Below are positions 1 to 7,923 of a stretch of DNA of 32,413 nucleotides, piece after piece. Source of the stretch: Flavobacterium sp. BFFFF1 (GTDB lineage: Bacteria; Bacteroidota; Bacteroidia; Flavobacteriales; Flavobacteriaceae); assembly GCF_002256285.1 (NCBI RefSeq), contig NZ_NKJE01000030.1, positions 1 to 32,413 on the forward strand, given 5' to 3'. The translations under genes and the position numbers were made by a program. The notes under the pieces were generated by a model. It saw nothing but the letters and a program-made list of their open reading frames with translations. It ran no database searches and was not told the DNA's origin. Numbering within the stretch: position 1 is the first letter of the stretch; each line of letters starts with the position of its first letter.

Positions 1-53
1 TCATCAATCGGGGCAACCTCATTTTGAACTGCTTCCAGCTGCGTGTCTTTCAT
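1..53 (-). CDS. possible 5' end of an unidentified gene (partial)
   Basis: An open frame starts at an ATG at position 53 on the minus strand and runs off the window edge, giving about 17 residues beginning MKDTQLEAVQNEV. There is a purine-rich CAGGG just upstream of the ATG. The peptide is too short to assign a family. It could also be a chance frame, and the only support is the lack of a stop and the plausible start context. Confidence 0.3.
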   Translation of the reverse strand, partial: MKDTQLEAVQNEVAPID

Positions 54-168
54 CCCTGCAAATACTTGCTGTCGATGCGATTACAGTGACAGGCCAGGCA
101 GACTACAAAGCGAATGTAGGGAAAAACTGCCTGCGGGCATGCCTCCAAAATACGGTGGTAAAAAATAA

Positions 169-951
169 TCAGGAATTATTTTTCTGATGCCATTTCCGGA
201 GACCGTAAATCAACAGGTATATTCCAAATACAACAATAAACCATTTTGATGCGGTCACGGAATAATCCACCTGCTCCTTATATTTTCGGCCATACGCCCC
301 GGAATGTTTGATTGAGGCCGCGATAAAAAGCATTTTTTGGAAATTGGGTTGGTCGTTTTCGATTTTATCCATAAGCTGTACATTCAGCCATCCTCTTTCG
401 CCGAGGCTTTTGACTTCGTACAGTGTTTTGCCGGCAATTTGGTATCGGGCCACCGAATAATCGCGTGCCGCATTGATAATCAAAGTATCCGATGCGATAT
501 CCTTCGACATGATGGCGTTGAGGTTTTGCAGCACTGCCTGACTCTGTTCCGCACCGGCATCCGGATTTTCGTAGTATTGGTATAAGATCAAGGGTGGGTT
601 TTCGATATCTGTAGAATCGATGAAAATCTTTCCATTTTCATAAAAAGCGTCATATTTCATGGGAATATTCTGCCTGCTCACCTGTTTAAATTCCCTGGGC
701 ACACTAAATGTCACGTCGCGTAAGGCCACTGTAGTTTGTGCCGTAACGCCCATAGCGGTCAGCATGACGAACAACGCAATACCGCTCATAAATGACAGTT
801 TGATTTGACGAATTAAAATGGGTCTAACGGCGTTCGATTTCGTATTATCGTTAAGATAAAAAATACTTCGGTCTGTATCCCGTTTGCCGCTGCCTGCAAA
901 GTATTGGTGTTGCCTAAACATTATTGAATAAGTTCTCTTTCCTGTTGTCAT
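169..951 (-). CDS. hypothetical exported protein with C-terminal membrane anchor
   Basis: The frame is 260 residues. A hydrophobic segment at about residues 51-72 (SFMSGIALFVMLTAMGVTAQ) looks like a signal peptide with an Ala-Gln cleavage end, and a second segment near residues 238-252 is a single C-terminal membrane helix followed by a basic tail. The middle is a soluble domain of unrecognised family. The ATG used here follows directly on the stop codon of the upstream gene (TAGATG), which suggests translational coupling. It leaves a 50-residue hydrophilic extension before the signal-like segment, so a start near position 789 (Met55) is an alternative. I do not recognise the family. Likely cotranscribed with the preceding secreted-protein gene. 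Confidence 0.7.
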   Translation of the reverse strand: MTTGKRTYSIMFRQHQYFAGSGKRDTDRSIFYLNDNTKSNAVRPILIRQIKLSFMSGIALFVMLTAMGVTAQTTVALRDVTFSVPREFKQVSRQNIPMKYDAFYENGKIFIDSTDIENPPLILYQYYENPDAGAEQSQAVLQNLNAIMSKDIASDTLIINAARDYSVARYQIAGKTLYEVKSLGERGWLNVQLMDKIENDQPNFQKMLFIAASIKHSGAYGRKYKEQVDYSVTASKWFIVVFGIYLLIYGLRKWHQKNNS

Positions 952-1488
952 CTAGAACTTCCTGTTGCCGTGGTACAAATCTTTTGGCGTGGCTGAAATG
1001 ATTTGGAAACCATAATCTTTGTTGTCGATTTTGTATTTTCGGAGCAGCTCTTCTTTGGAGATAAACTTGATTGATTTAAATACCGTATCATCAATGGCAG
1101 CCAGATTTCCTTCATAATTTCCGTCTAAAACCCGTTCGTTCAGGATATACTGCACATTGGCGTCGCCATCCGGTGCGGTGACGCGTTGCCTGTATTCATC
1201 CGATTTGGAAACAAAGTACTTCCAGTACCGCTTTTTGCAGAAATTTTTCGTCTCTATATAAATGACGCCGTCTTTTCCTTCGCTTCCAATGAGCTCCACC
1301 GCATTTTTATCTTTGTAAACCGTGACTGAGCTGATGTCATTCGGGTCATATTGCTGTAATGTCTCTTTGTCTACATTCACACTGTCAATGAAGAATACGG
1401 GATTGTCTCCGAGTTTCTTCAACACCTTTTTAGGGGATTGCGCAAAAGACAGCGATAAGGTAAAAAAAGCGAAGAATAGGTATTTCAT
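952..1488 (-). CDS. secreted TonB-plug-like protein
   Basis: A 178-residue protein with a clear signal peptide (MKYLFFAFFTLSLSFAQ). The segment at about residues 30-80 (FFIDSVNVDKETLQQYDPNDISSVTVYKDKNAVELIGSEGKDGVIYIETK, cut here by description) has the pattern of the plug domain of SusC-like TonB-dependent receptors: a named residue pair, an 'I-S-V-TVYKDKNA' strand and a 'G-KDGVIYIETK' end. No barrel follows, so this is a stand-alone plug-like periplasmic or surface protein, a type common in Flavobacteriia, of unknown role. Its stop abuts the ATG of the next minus-strand gene, so the two probably form a small operon. Confidence 0.75.
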   Translation of the reverse strand: MKYLFFAFFTLSLSFAQSPKKVLKKLGDNPVFFIDSVNVDKETLQQYDPNDISSVTVYKDKNAVELIGSEGKDGVIYIETKNFCKKRYWKYFVSKSDEYRQRVTAPDGDANVQYILNERVLDGNYEGNLAAIDDTVFKSIKFISKEELLRKYKIDNKDYGFQIISATPKDLYHGNRKF

Positions 1489-1656
1489 AGCTGGATTGTT
1501 TAGGGATAACGCAGGACATGCTCACGTCATCCGCGCCGAAGTTATGAAAAAAACAGGTTTCTTTTACCCGACCCGCGACGCGACGCCTGAAACGCATCGC
1601 CGCAGTAAATGGCCTGTAATGCACCGAAATTAATTTGATATTTTGCCCTGAAACCA

Positions 1657-1686
1657 TTTGGATTGTCAATAAAAATGTAAACTTTG
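1657..1686 (+). promoter_or_regulatory. candidate Bacteroidota-type promoter for the membrane regulator gene
   Basis: A TTTG at 1657-1660 lies 17 nt before TAAACTTTG (1678-1686), close to the Bacteroidota consensus TTTG-N19-TAnnTTTG but with one extra base in the -7 element. The gene starts 20 nt further on at 1707. Assigned by motif only. Confidence 0.35.
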
Positions 1687-1706
1687 CAGAATAATAAACT
1701 GACCCT

Positions 1707-2603
1707 ATGCACCTTAGCCGCCATCACCTCTTCGCCACACGCCATTACGCGTTGGTATTGCTGTGCCTCTCGGTGCTGTTGTTTGTATGCGCTGCGTTTA
1801 CGATTGGCGATGACGGCGGTTTCGCAGGCGCGAGAAGGGAAATCCTGTTGCGTAGGGTCGGGCATGAGTTGTTGCTGCAGTCCGGCGACAGTACTTCGCG
1901 TGTGCTCCCGGTTGCGACAGTGTCGGACCAGGAATACGAGATCCGGTTTGAAAATGAGCTGACGTTCCGGCCGGACCTATTGGTGAATACGACCCGGCGC
2001 GTGTTGGCAAAAGACCCGCAGGGCAGCGATTATGTCGTCAACGTGATGCGTTGCGGCAGCGACAGTGTGGTGTATGGTTTTGCGGTGTCGCAAGATAAAA
2101 AGGATGATATCGTGTCCTGTATCGGGAGGGTACAGCCCAGGGCGTGTTATGTCGTCCGCATCCGGTTCAGGACTGCTGGAATGGACCTCGCAAAGCAGGG
2201 GCTGCTGTTGGGAAGCCTGTCGCTGCTGGCGTTTGGAGGACTGTTCATCTCAAGGTCGGTGAAGCGGCGGAAGGCCTTATCCAAAAATCCTCCCGAAAAC
2301 ACATTCACGTTGGGATCGTTGTCTTTCGATGCCAAAAACAGGACGCTCACCGGTCCGGATACTACGATTGACCTGACCGCGACCGAAACCCGGGTGCTGC
2401 AAATCTTCGCGTCGTCGCCGAATGAGACCATTGCACGAAGCCGGCTCCAAAAAGAAATCTGGGAAGACGAAGGCGTGATCGTGGGGCGCAGCCTCGATAT
2501 GTTTATTTCCAAACTTCGGAAAAAGCTGGAATCAGATCCCAATATCAAAATTGTGGTCGTACGCGGTAAAGGCTACCGCCTTGAAACGGGTGCGGGGATG
2601 TAA
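1707..2603 (+). CDS. membrane-anchored winged-helix (OmpR/PhoB-type) transcriptional regulator
   Basis: A 298-residue protein. Residues about 13-33 form a first hydrophobic segment, residues about 35-160 a periplasmic sensor-like domain, residues about 165-185 a second membrane helix ending in RSVKRRK, and residues about 205-295 a winged-helix domain. The last matches the Trans_reg_C pattern: LTATETRVLQIFASSPNETIARSRL in parts, then LDMFISKLRKKLE and VRGKGYRLE at the end. The DNA-binding domain is therefore cytoplasmic and C-terminal, the reverse order of ToxR or CadC. It is presumed to sense an envelope signal directly without a kinase. Target genes are unknown; it is divergent from the secreted-protein operon at 952-1488, a plausible target. 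Confidence 0.85.
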   Translation: MHLSRHHLFATRHYALVLLCLSVLLFVCAAFTIGDDGGFAGARREILLRRVGHELLLQSGDSTSRVLPVATVSDQEYEIRFENELTFRPDLLVNTTRRVLAKDPQGSDYVVNVMRCGSDSVVYGFAVSQDKKDDIVSCIGRVQPRACYVVRIRFRTAGMDLAKQGLLLGSLSLLAFGGLFISRSVKRRKALSKNPPENTFTLGSLSFDAKNRTLTGPDTTIDLTATETRVLQIFASSPNETIARSRLQKEIWEDEGVIVGRSLDMFISKLRKKLESDPNIKIVVVRGKGYRLETGAGM

Positions 2604-2765
2604 TCCGATGTTCCTCATTTAAAATTCATTGTTCCCTATTTTTGAACTTTGAATGACGCACCATGGGTGTTGCATTTTCAAAGGTGGGCGTTTCATATTC
2701 AAATATTTTAAGGTTTGCCTGTAAGCAGCAGCCCTGTAATATTCTACGCTATTTGACAACCCCCA

Positions 2766-3266
2766 TCACCCTTTTTTATGCTGGTCGATTTGTTGGGCAA
2801 TCGCCTCTTCGGAATACTGGTTTAATGCTTTTAACGTGAGGCTAAACCAGCGATCGTAGGTGTCGTTGTAGATATAAAATTCAAATGTGCCTTTTTGTGC
2901 GATGGATACCGAAATTGCAAAACGGGCGTCTTCTTTGTAAAATTGTTCTTCGGTAAAAAGCCAATTTGTTTCGGAAAATACCTGTGTCGTGACAAACCCG
3001 ATGCGGTTTAATTTTGCTTCTGCGTCATTCAGGGCTTTCCACTTCAATTCCCTGACCACATAGGGAGCCATCAATGCCAGGATGGACAATACCGGTAAAC
3101 CTACGGCGCTACCCATCAGGATCCATAAAATGGTGGTGGTGGAGGGTAAATTATGCTGGTAATAGGCAACGAGCAGCAGCACGCCCGCTGCCAATGTAAA
3201 AAAGAAGGACATCACTTTAAAGCCAAGCCATAGTTTGTTCTTGTTTAACTTGTAAAAACGGGTCAT
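2766..3266 (-). CDS. hypothetical small membrane protein
   Basis: A 166-residue protein with two hydrophobic segments, about residues 13-34 and 44-70, then a soluble C-terminal half of about 90 residues rich in aromatic and acidic residues. The start MTRFYKLNKNKLWLGFK gives a basic N-terminal end before the first helix. No family recognised. It lies just downstream of another minus-strand gene (3297) and may be cotranscribed with it. Confidence 0.7.
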   Translation of the reverse strand: MTRFYKLNKNKLWLGFKVMSFFFTLAAGVLLLVAYYQHNLPSTTTILWILMGSAVGLPVLSILALMAPYVVRELKWKALNDAEAKLNRIGFVTTQVFSETNWLFTEEQFYKEDARFAISVSIAQKGTFEFYIYNDTYDRWFSLTLKALNQYSEEAIAQQIDQHKKG

Positions 3267-3296
3267 AGGGGGAGGGATTTAGTGCGGTTAGATTAC

Positions 3297-3818
3297 TTAC
3301 CATTTACTACGTGGTGTCGTAATCGTGTTAAAGAGTCCAAATAAGAACGTATTTACACTCAGCTCATATCGTTCTAATGTTTGCATCAATCCGTCCTGAT
3401 GGATTGCATTGTTAAACACATCGCTCATATTGAGTTTTATTCTCTTACCATCTAGTGTAAAATAATTGTGGGTGTAATTTACCGTATAGCGGCCATCCAG
3501 GATATTTATTTCAAGCAGGTAATCTTCTCCATAAGGTACCATTTCGTCGTTTTCGTTGTATGTATAAAAAATTGGAGCATCATTGCCGTGAAATCTTATC
3601 ATTTTGTTTTTGACACTGTCAACCACTATAATGTTACTTTCCTTTTGCTCCTGAGCCCAAATCAATGCCCTTGCGAATATGTCGCTTGCATCACCGTTTG
3701 ACACAGTGGCAACAACAGGATCAGCAGTGCCATCGCTTTTCACACGAAATGTGGAGGTATCGCTTACCTGGGCATTTGAAAATGTGCAAGACACAAAAAG
3801 AAACAAGAAATACTTCAT
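3297..3818 (-). CDS. hypothetical secreted protein
   Basis: The open frame extends to 3878, but the credible start is the MMKYFLFLFVSCTFSNAQ signal peptide, ATG at 3821 or 3818 (3818 used). The mature protein is about 155 residues with no recognised family; segments such as FYTYNENDEMVPYGEDYLLEI suggest a beta-rich fold. It sits between two other minus-strand exported or membrane protein genes. Confidence 0.65.
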   Translation of the reverse strand: MKYFLFLFVSCTFSNAQVSDTSTFRVKSDGTADPVVATVSNGDASDIFARALIWAQEQKESNIIVVDSVKNKMIRFHGNDAPIFYTYNENDEMVPYGEDYLLEINILDGRYTVNYTHNYFTLDGKRIKLNMSDVFNNAIHQDGLMQTLERYELSVNTFLFGLFNTITTPRSKW

Positions 3819-3893
3819 CATGGTTGAGGTTAAAAACGAAGGTATTGAAAAATCTTTTTCGTTTGCAGAAACCGCCATGCCAATTTGGGGACC

Positions 3894-4777
3894 TTATTCG
3901 GTTTCGACCACTTCGAGTCCGATGGAGGGTACAAATAATATGGATGGTTCATAGTTGGTGCCGAAGGTGGCTTTGTAGTTTTCGGGAATCCATTTGTTCA
4001 TATTGACCCATCCGACGCCATTGATCTTATTTGTGGATACAAAATGGAACGCACTGGATTGGTGCGCTTCGATACTGAATTCCGCGTTTTTCTTTCGCTG
4101 GTAGTATTTATAACTGCCTATTTCTTCGCCGCTCAGGCATTCCAACGTCACGTAGATCCCTTCCAAAGGGAAGTCTATGTCCTCGTCTTCTATGGCCACT
4201 TCAACAAGTCCTTTGGTTCCTTTTTTCAGGATGTGGATCGTATTTTTTTTGGTGCGTTCGGCCATGGGCACAAATTCGTTTTCTTCATAGGCATAAAAAT
4301 GGATGCGGTACTCTGTATCCTTTTCGATCTTTCCTACCTTAAATTTCACACTGCTTATCCTGCCTTTTTTTGCGGTTGTGTTTTTGATGTATGATCCTAT
4401 TTCGGAACCATTCGATAGGCCGACGTACTGCATTCGGTCTTTGTGAATGTACCCTGCTTCGTATTTTTTGCTGCTGATGGTTACCTGTTCCAGGTCATAA
4501 AATTGCTTTTCCAATATGATTTCGTTGGAGGCTGTGCTGCCTTCGACCGTCAGGGTTTTATACCCGACACACGAAATCACGATGGTGTCAAAGTGTTCAG
4601 GGTGGGTGTATTGGCCCCGGCGTCGCAATAGGTGCCGTTCACGAGCTTGTTGTCCAGGTAAAACAGCACGGTGGCAAACGCGATGCCCTTCCGGGTGTCC
4701 TGCTCCCTGACGTAGTTTTGCTGTGCGGCTACAAGACCTGACCAAAGGATGAATAAAAGGAGCCCCTGTTTTTTCAT
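3894..4777 (-). pseudogene. frameshifted secreted carboxypeptidase-regulatory-like protein
   Basis: Two overlapping minus-strand frames together make one protein. The first starts at ATG 4777 with a signal peptide (MKKQGLLLFILWSGLVAAQ) and runs ...GTYCDAGAN. The second continues ...YTHPEHFDTIVISCVGYKTL..., the typical end of a CarboxypepD_reg-like beta-sandwich ('D-TIVISC-GY'). Adding one G to the G run of the coding strand (C run at 4615-4618 on the plus strand) restores DAGGQYTHPEHFDTIV. The rest of the second frame (about 240 residues) is a beta-rich domain found in secreted Flavobacteriia proteins. Either a real pseudogene, a slippage-switchable gene or a base-calling error in a homopolymer. 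Confidence 0.75.
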
Positions 4778-4941
4778 GGTGCTAATGTAAAAAAACTGCG
4801 CCATGAAATGGCGTTGTGGGGCTGAAAATGAAATTTAGGTGGGGTGTCGCAATGGCAGTGCCCGTGGTCGGAAGTTGTAATGTTGATTCACGACTGTTGC
4901 CTTTTGAAGTTGTGGGCGGGGCCATTGTGATTTCGGCGCAT

Positions 4942-4971
4942 AAAAAAAGCGCCGTGGAGCAGGCGCTTTTT
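4942..4971 (-). terminator. Rho-independent terminator
   Basis: Perfect stem AAAAAGCGCC / GGCGCTTTTT with an 8-nt loop, directly downstream of the minus-strand gene ending at 4990. The A and T runs on both sides would let it work in either direction. Confidence 0.85.
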
Positions 4972-4989
4972 AGGGGTATGGTTTTATCA

Positions 4990-5886
4990 TTATAGTGTTC
5001 TTAGCTCGATGTCGATTTTGGCGCGTTGGCCGTTTGTGATGGCGACGGTGTGGATCAGTTCCTGGTAGCCGTGGCGCTTGAAGTGCAGGTTGTGGACGCC
5101 GTCGGGCAGCGTGGGGAAGCGGAAGTTGCCTCTGGCCGTGGATTGGGCGGTGTCCGGCAGGCCATCGATGGTGATGCTGACGTTTTTGAGCGGGTTTCCG
5201 TTGTCGTCGCGGATGCTTCCGAACAGCGCGAGTGGGCGTGAGGCGGGCTTGATGGGGGTGCGCCGGTTTTGGTAGTCGGTGTAAAAAGCCGGTTCGCGGG
5301 TGTGCAGCAGCTCGGCGAGGACGTCCATGTGCCCGAGTTCTGATTCGGCGTGTGCGAAGCCGCTCTCCAGCGCCTTGGTTGCATCGGCTTTGCTGATCTG
5401 GTTCTTGCGCGGGGACGGCATCAGGTTGTCGAACAGGTTTGCGGCGTCGTAGAGTGCGTTTGACTCTTCCTTCGAGATGCCGAAAGGGACGAGTTCGTTT
5501 GCGAGCGGTACGGAGGCTTCAATCAGGTTGCGCGCCTTCAGGAGCAGGTCTTTGTCCTTCATGCGGGACAGGCCGGGAAGGGTGAGGTTCCATTCGGCAG
5601 CCAGGTTTGAGTCGTTGTTGCCGATGGCCCAGGCGCGTACGGCGGAGCCGGTGATGAACATGCGTTCTTCGAGGCGGGTGCGTGCGTCCTGTTTGTTGCC
5701 GCTCACGGTGGCGGTGTAGTGCATTTGTGCCTTTGCGGCGGTGTCGATGGTGGCGATGGCCACTTTGAGGTTGCCGACGTGGGTGATGAAATTCGGCATC
5801 ATGGCGAGGATTTGTGGGTCCCCTTCGGTTTCGAGGCTGGCGGTAACGGTGTACATCGCGAGCTTGCTTGTTTGTCTACGGTTCAT
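4990..5886 (-). CDS. hypothetical protein with C-terminal carboxypeptidase-regulatory-like domain
   Basis: A 298-residue protein without a signal peptide (MNRRQTSKLAMYTVTASLETE). The N-terminal 210 residues look largely helical and have no family I recognise. Residues about 217-298 (LALFGSIRDDNGNPLKNVSITIDGL ... GNFRFPTLPDGVHNLHFKRHGYQ in parts) fit a carboxypeptidase-regulatory-like beta-sandwich. Such a domain in a protein with no export signal is unusual. The gene is monocistronic, with a strong terminator at 4942-4971, and is markedly G+C-rich compared with the array to its right. Confidence 0.75.
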   Translation of the reverse strand: MNRRQTSKLAMYTVTASLETEGDPQILAMMPNFITHVGNLKVAIATIDTAAKAQMHYTATVSGNKQDARTRLEERMFITGSAVRAWAIGNNDSNLAAEWNLTLPGLSRMKDKDLLLKARNLIEASVPLANELVPFGISKEESNALYDAANLFDNLMPSPRKNQISKADATKALESGFAHAESELGHMDVLAELLHTREPAFYTDYQNRRTPIKPASRPLALFGSIRDDNGNPLKNVSITIDGLPDTAQSTARGNFRFPTLPDGVHNLHFKRHGYQELIHTVAITNGQRAKIDIELRTL

Positions 5887-6585
5887 AGAAAAGCGGTATT
5901 AAATGGTTAATAATTAGTAGGTTGCTTCTGACAACTTTAGAACGAAGGAAAAAAATTAAATGTTAACATTTTGTTACGGTGTCGCACTTTTATCATTTTT
6001 TTAACGCGTACTGTTAAAATTTTAAGAGTTTGACGGTCAGTGTATTAAGTGGTATAAAACACGAATCCCGCGCCAAATCTGGGAATTCTTACGGAAAAGG
6101 GGCGTTTTGCCGTGCGACGGCTGCGGACACGCGTGCGATGGCGGTTGACACGGCTGCGATGGTCCTGTACCGGCTTGCGATGACGGTTGACACGCGTGCG
6201 ATGGCGTATGACAAGCGTGCGAAAGTGAGTGACCGCAATGCGACGGCGGTCGACCGGCTTGCGGCGTTTATGTGCCATGCTGCGCGGGTGTATTTTGGGC
6301 AAAAAATACCCTGTATCGGGTATTGTGGGTGTGGTGTGGGGTTTGTAGGTTTGTTCAGATGCAATGCCATAGAATGTTGTTGCGCCGGATCCATTTACTG
6401 AAAGGGCGGTAGGGGGGAGGCGCAGCATCGTTCTGGGTTAAGCGCGAAGTTGAACGCTATTGCAGCGCGTTATAAATGCTTTGAAGTGCGTGTGGGTATG
6501 TCCCGAAGCGTCGGGAGCAAATCCGCGCTGGCGTGGGGGAGATATCCGAGCGATGGGGGTGTCATTAGTTATATAACAAAACATT
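5887..6585. other. 700-bp interval without a convincing gene
   Basis: Apart from the tandem repeat at 6114-6260 this stretch holds only weak frames that start at TTG or lie inside repeats. Its right end (6500-6560) includes a CCCGAAGCGTCGGGAGC palindrome and GTGGGGG, both also seen in the right arms of the array palindromes. It may therefore be the eroded left edge of the cassette array. Confidence 0.5.
6114..6260 (+). repeat. 21-bp minisatellite, seven units
   Basis: Seven head-to-tail 21-nt units, each starting GCG(A), with consensus roughly GCGATGGCGGTTGACACGCGT. The period is exactly 21 with no indels, so one plus-strand frame reads as a heptad repeat (AMAVDTR-like) through an open frame at 6030-6401. 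That frame lacks an ATG start and a sensible N-terminus, so coding is doubtful. The exact multiple of three is nevertheless notable. Confidence 0.85.
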
Positions 6586-7761
6586 ATGAACAAAGACCAA
6601 AAACTAGAATTACTTCGTGACGTATTTTCACCAATGTCTCCAATCAGACAGAAAGACTTTTTCTCAGGACGTTTAACACAATTAGAAAAAGTTGCTGAAG
6701 CGATAAACGAAATAGGGCAACACGCAATATTGTATGGAGAAAGAGGGGTTGGAAAAACATCACTTGCGAACATAATGGTTGCCGGTTACACAAATATTTA
6801 CACGGTAAAAATTACGTGCAATCGCCAAGATGCGTTCAAGACATTATGGCAATCTGCCTTTGAAAGTATTCAATTTGCAAAAACAACTCAAGGGTTGGGT
6901 TTTAATGCACAGACAACTACCCAAATTGTTAATATGGGTAATCAAATTTCATCCATTGTCAATCTACGCCCCTCACATGTTCTAAATGCTCTTAATAGTT
7001 TTGGAAGTTATCGTATGCTTTTCATTTTTGATGAATTTGATAATATCCAAGCTGAAAAGACTAGGGCAGCATTTGCCGATTTAATTAAATCTTTGTCTGA
7101 TAATAATATAAATACAACAGTTGTTTTGGTGGGAATTGCAGACAGCATAGAATCTTTGGTTGGAAATCATCAATCTCTTGAAAGATGTCTTAAGCAAGTT
7201 AAAATGCCAAGAATGAAGAAAGAAGAAAGTGAAGAAATTATCAACAAAGGAATGCAAAAATTAGGTATCAAAATCGAGAATAAAATTCGGGAAAAGATTA
7301 TTGAATTCTCGTCCGGTTTTCCACATTATATCCATTTACTCTGCAAATTTGGTGCAAAAGAACTAATTCAAAACGATAAAAATAATTTTTCCGAAAGTTA
7401 TCTAACAATAGCAATACGAGCCGGTATCGAAAATACTTCCGAGCAATTAAGAGGTTCTTATAAAAAGGCTATATTGTCTTCAAATAATAGTTCTAGATGG
7501 CGAGATTTATTATTTGCATGTGCAAATGCTGATATTGACGAATTCAATTCTTTTACCGTTAGCGATGTAATCAAAGAGTATAATAAAGTGACTGGTAGAG
7601 CTGTGAAAAATGGAAATTTAAATTACAATCTAAATCAACTTACTAAAGAAGATAGAGGTGAGATTTTAAATAAATTGGGGAAAGGAAAAAGTACCCGTTA
7701 TACTTTTCTTAATCCAATGATGAGAGCGTTTGTAAAATTAAAAATCCATTCCGCAGATTAA
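6586..7761 (+). CDS. AAA family ATPase (Orc1/Cdc6-like NTPase)
   Basis: A 391-residue soluble ATPase. Walker A is GERGVGKTS at residues 51-59, Walker B LFIFDEFDN at about 145-153. A sensor-type segment VVLVGIADSIESLVGNHQS is followed by QVKMPRM, a combination typical of a family of stand-alone bacterial ATPases related to Orc1/Cdc6 and STAND proteins. The C-terminal 90 residues look like a winged-helix domain (FTVSDVIKEYNKVTGR...NYNLNQLTKEDRGEIL). Related proteins occur alone or in defence islands; the substrate is unknown. First gene of the plus-strand A+T-rich run; an R''-like motif follows its stop at 7764-7775. The A+T-rich codon use contrasts sharply with the genes to its left. Confidence 0.85.
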   Translation: MNKDQKLELLRDVFSPMSPIRQKDFFSGRLTQLEKVAEAINEIGQHAILYGERGVGKTSLANIMVAGYTNIYTVKITCNRQDAFKTLWQSAFESIQFAKTTQGLGFNAQTTTQIVNMGNQISSIVNLRPSHVLNALNSFGSYRMLFIFDEFDNIQAEKTRAAFADLIKSLSDNNINTTVVLVGIADSIESLVGNHQSLERCLKQVKMPRMKKEESEEIINKGMQKLGIKIENKIREKIIEFSSGFPHYIHLLCKFGAKELIQNDKNNFSESYLTIAIRAGIENTSEQLRGSYKKAILSSNNSSRWRDLLFACANADIDEFNSFTVSDVIKEYNKVTGRAVKNGNLNYNLNQLTKEDRGEILNKLGKGKSTRYTFLNPMMRAFVKLKIHSAD

Positions 7762-7923
7762 CACTGTAGCTAACAGTTGTTTCACAACGTTAATGGTCTT
7801 CTTTTAACTTGTATCAGAATTTGAATTAACGTCAATAATAAACCCTTAAACATTTAGCAACACATTTCATGATTAAACTGGGGATTACTAAATGTTTGTG
7901 AAAACGAAAAAAAAATATAAAAG
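7762..7923 (+). repeat. array site A (degenerate)
   Basis: After the stop comes TGTAGCTAACAGTTGTTTCACAA in pieces, matching the left arm of the family (7 nt + AAC, then GTTTCAC). The conserved core is not present. The right part has AAACTGGGG and ATGTTTGTGAAAAC, the latter pairing with GTTTCACAA of the left arm. A separate 10-bp inverted repeat, AAACATTTAG (7848-7857) and CTAAATGTTT (7888-7897), lies just upstream of the next gene. Interpreted as a decayed or divergent member of the family. Confidence 0.4.

Noticed and set aside
6030..6401. 123-residue frame across the minisatellite
   Set aside because: TTG start, Cys-rich improbable C-terminus, no leader; treated as repeat, not as gene.
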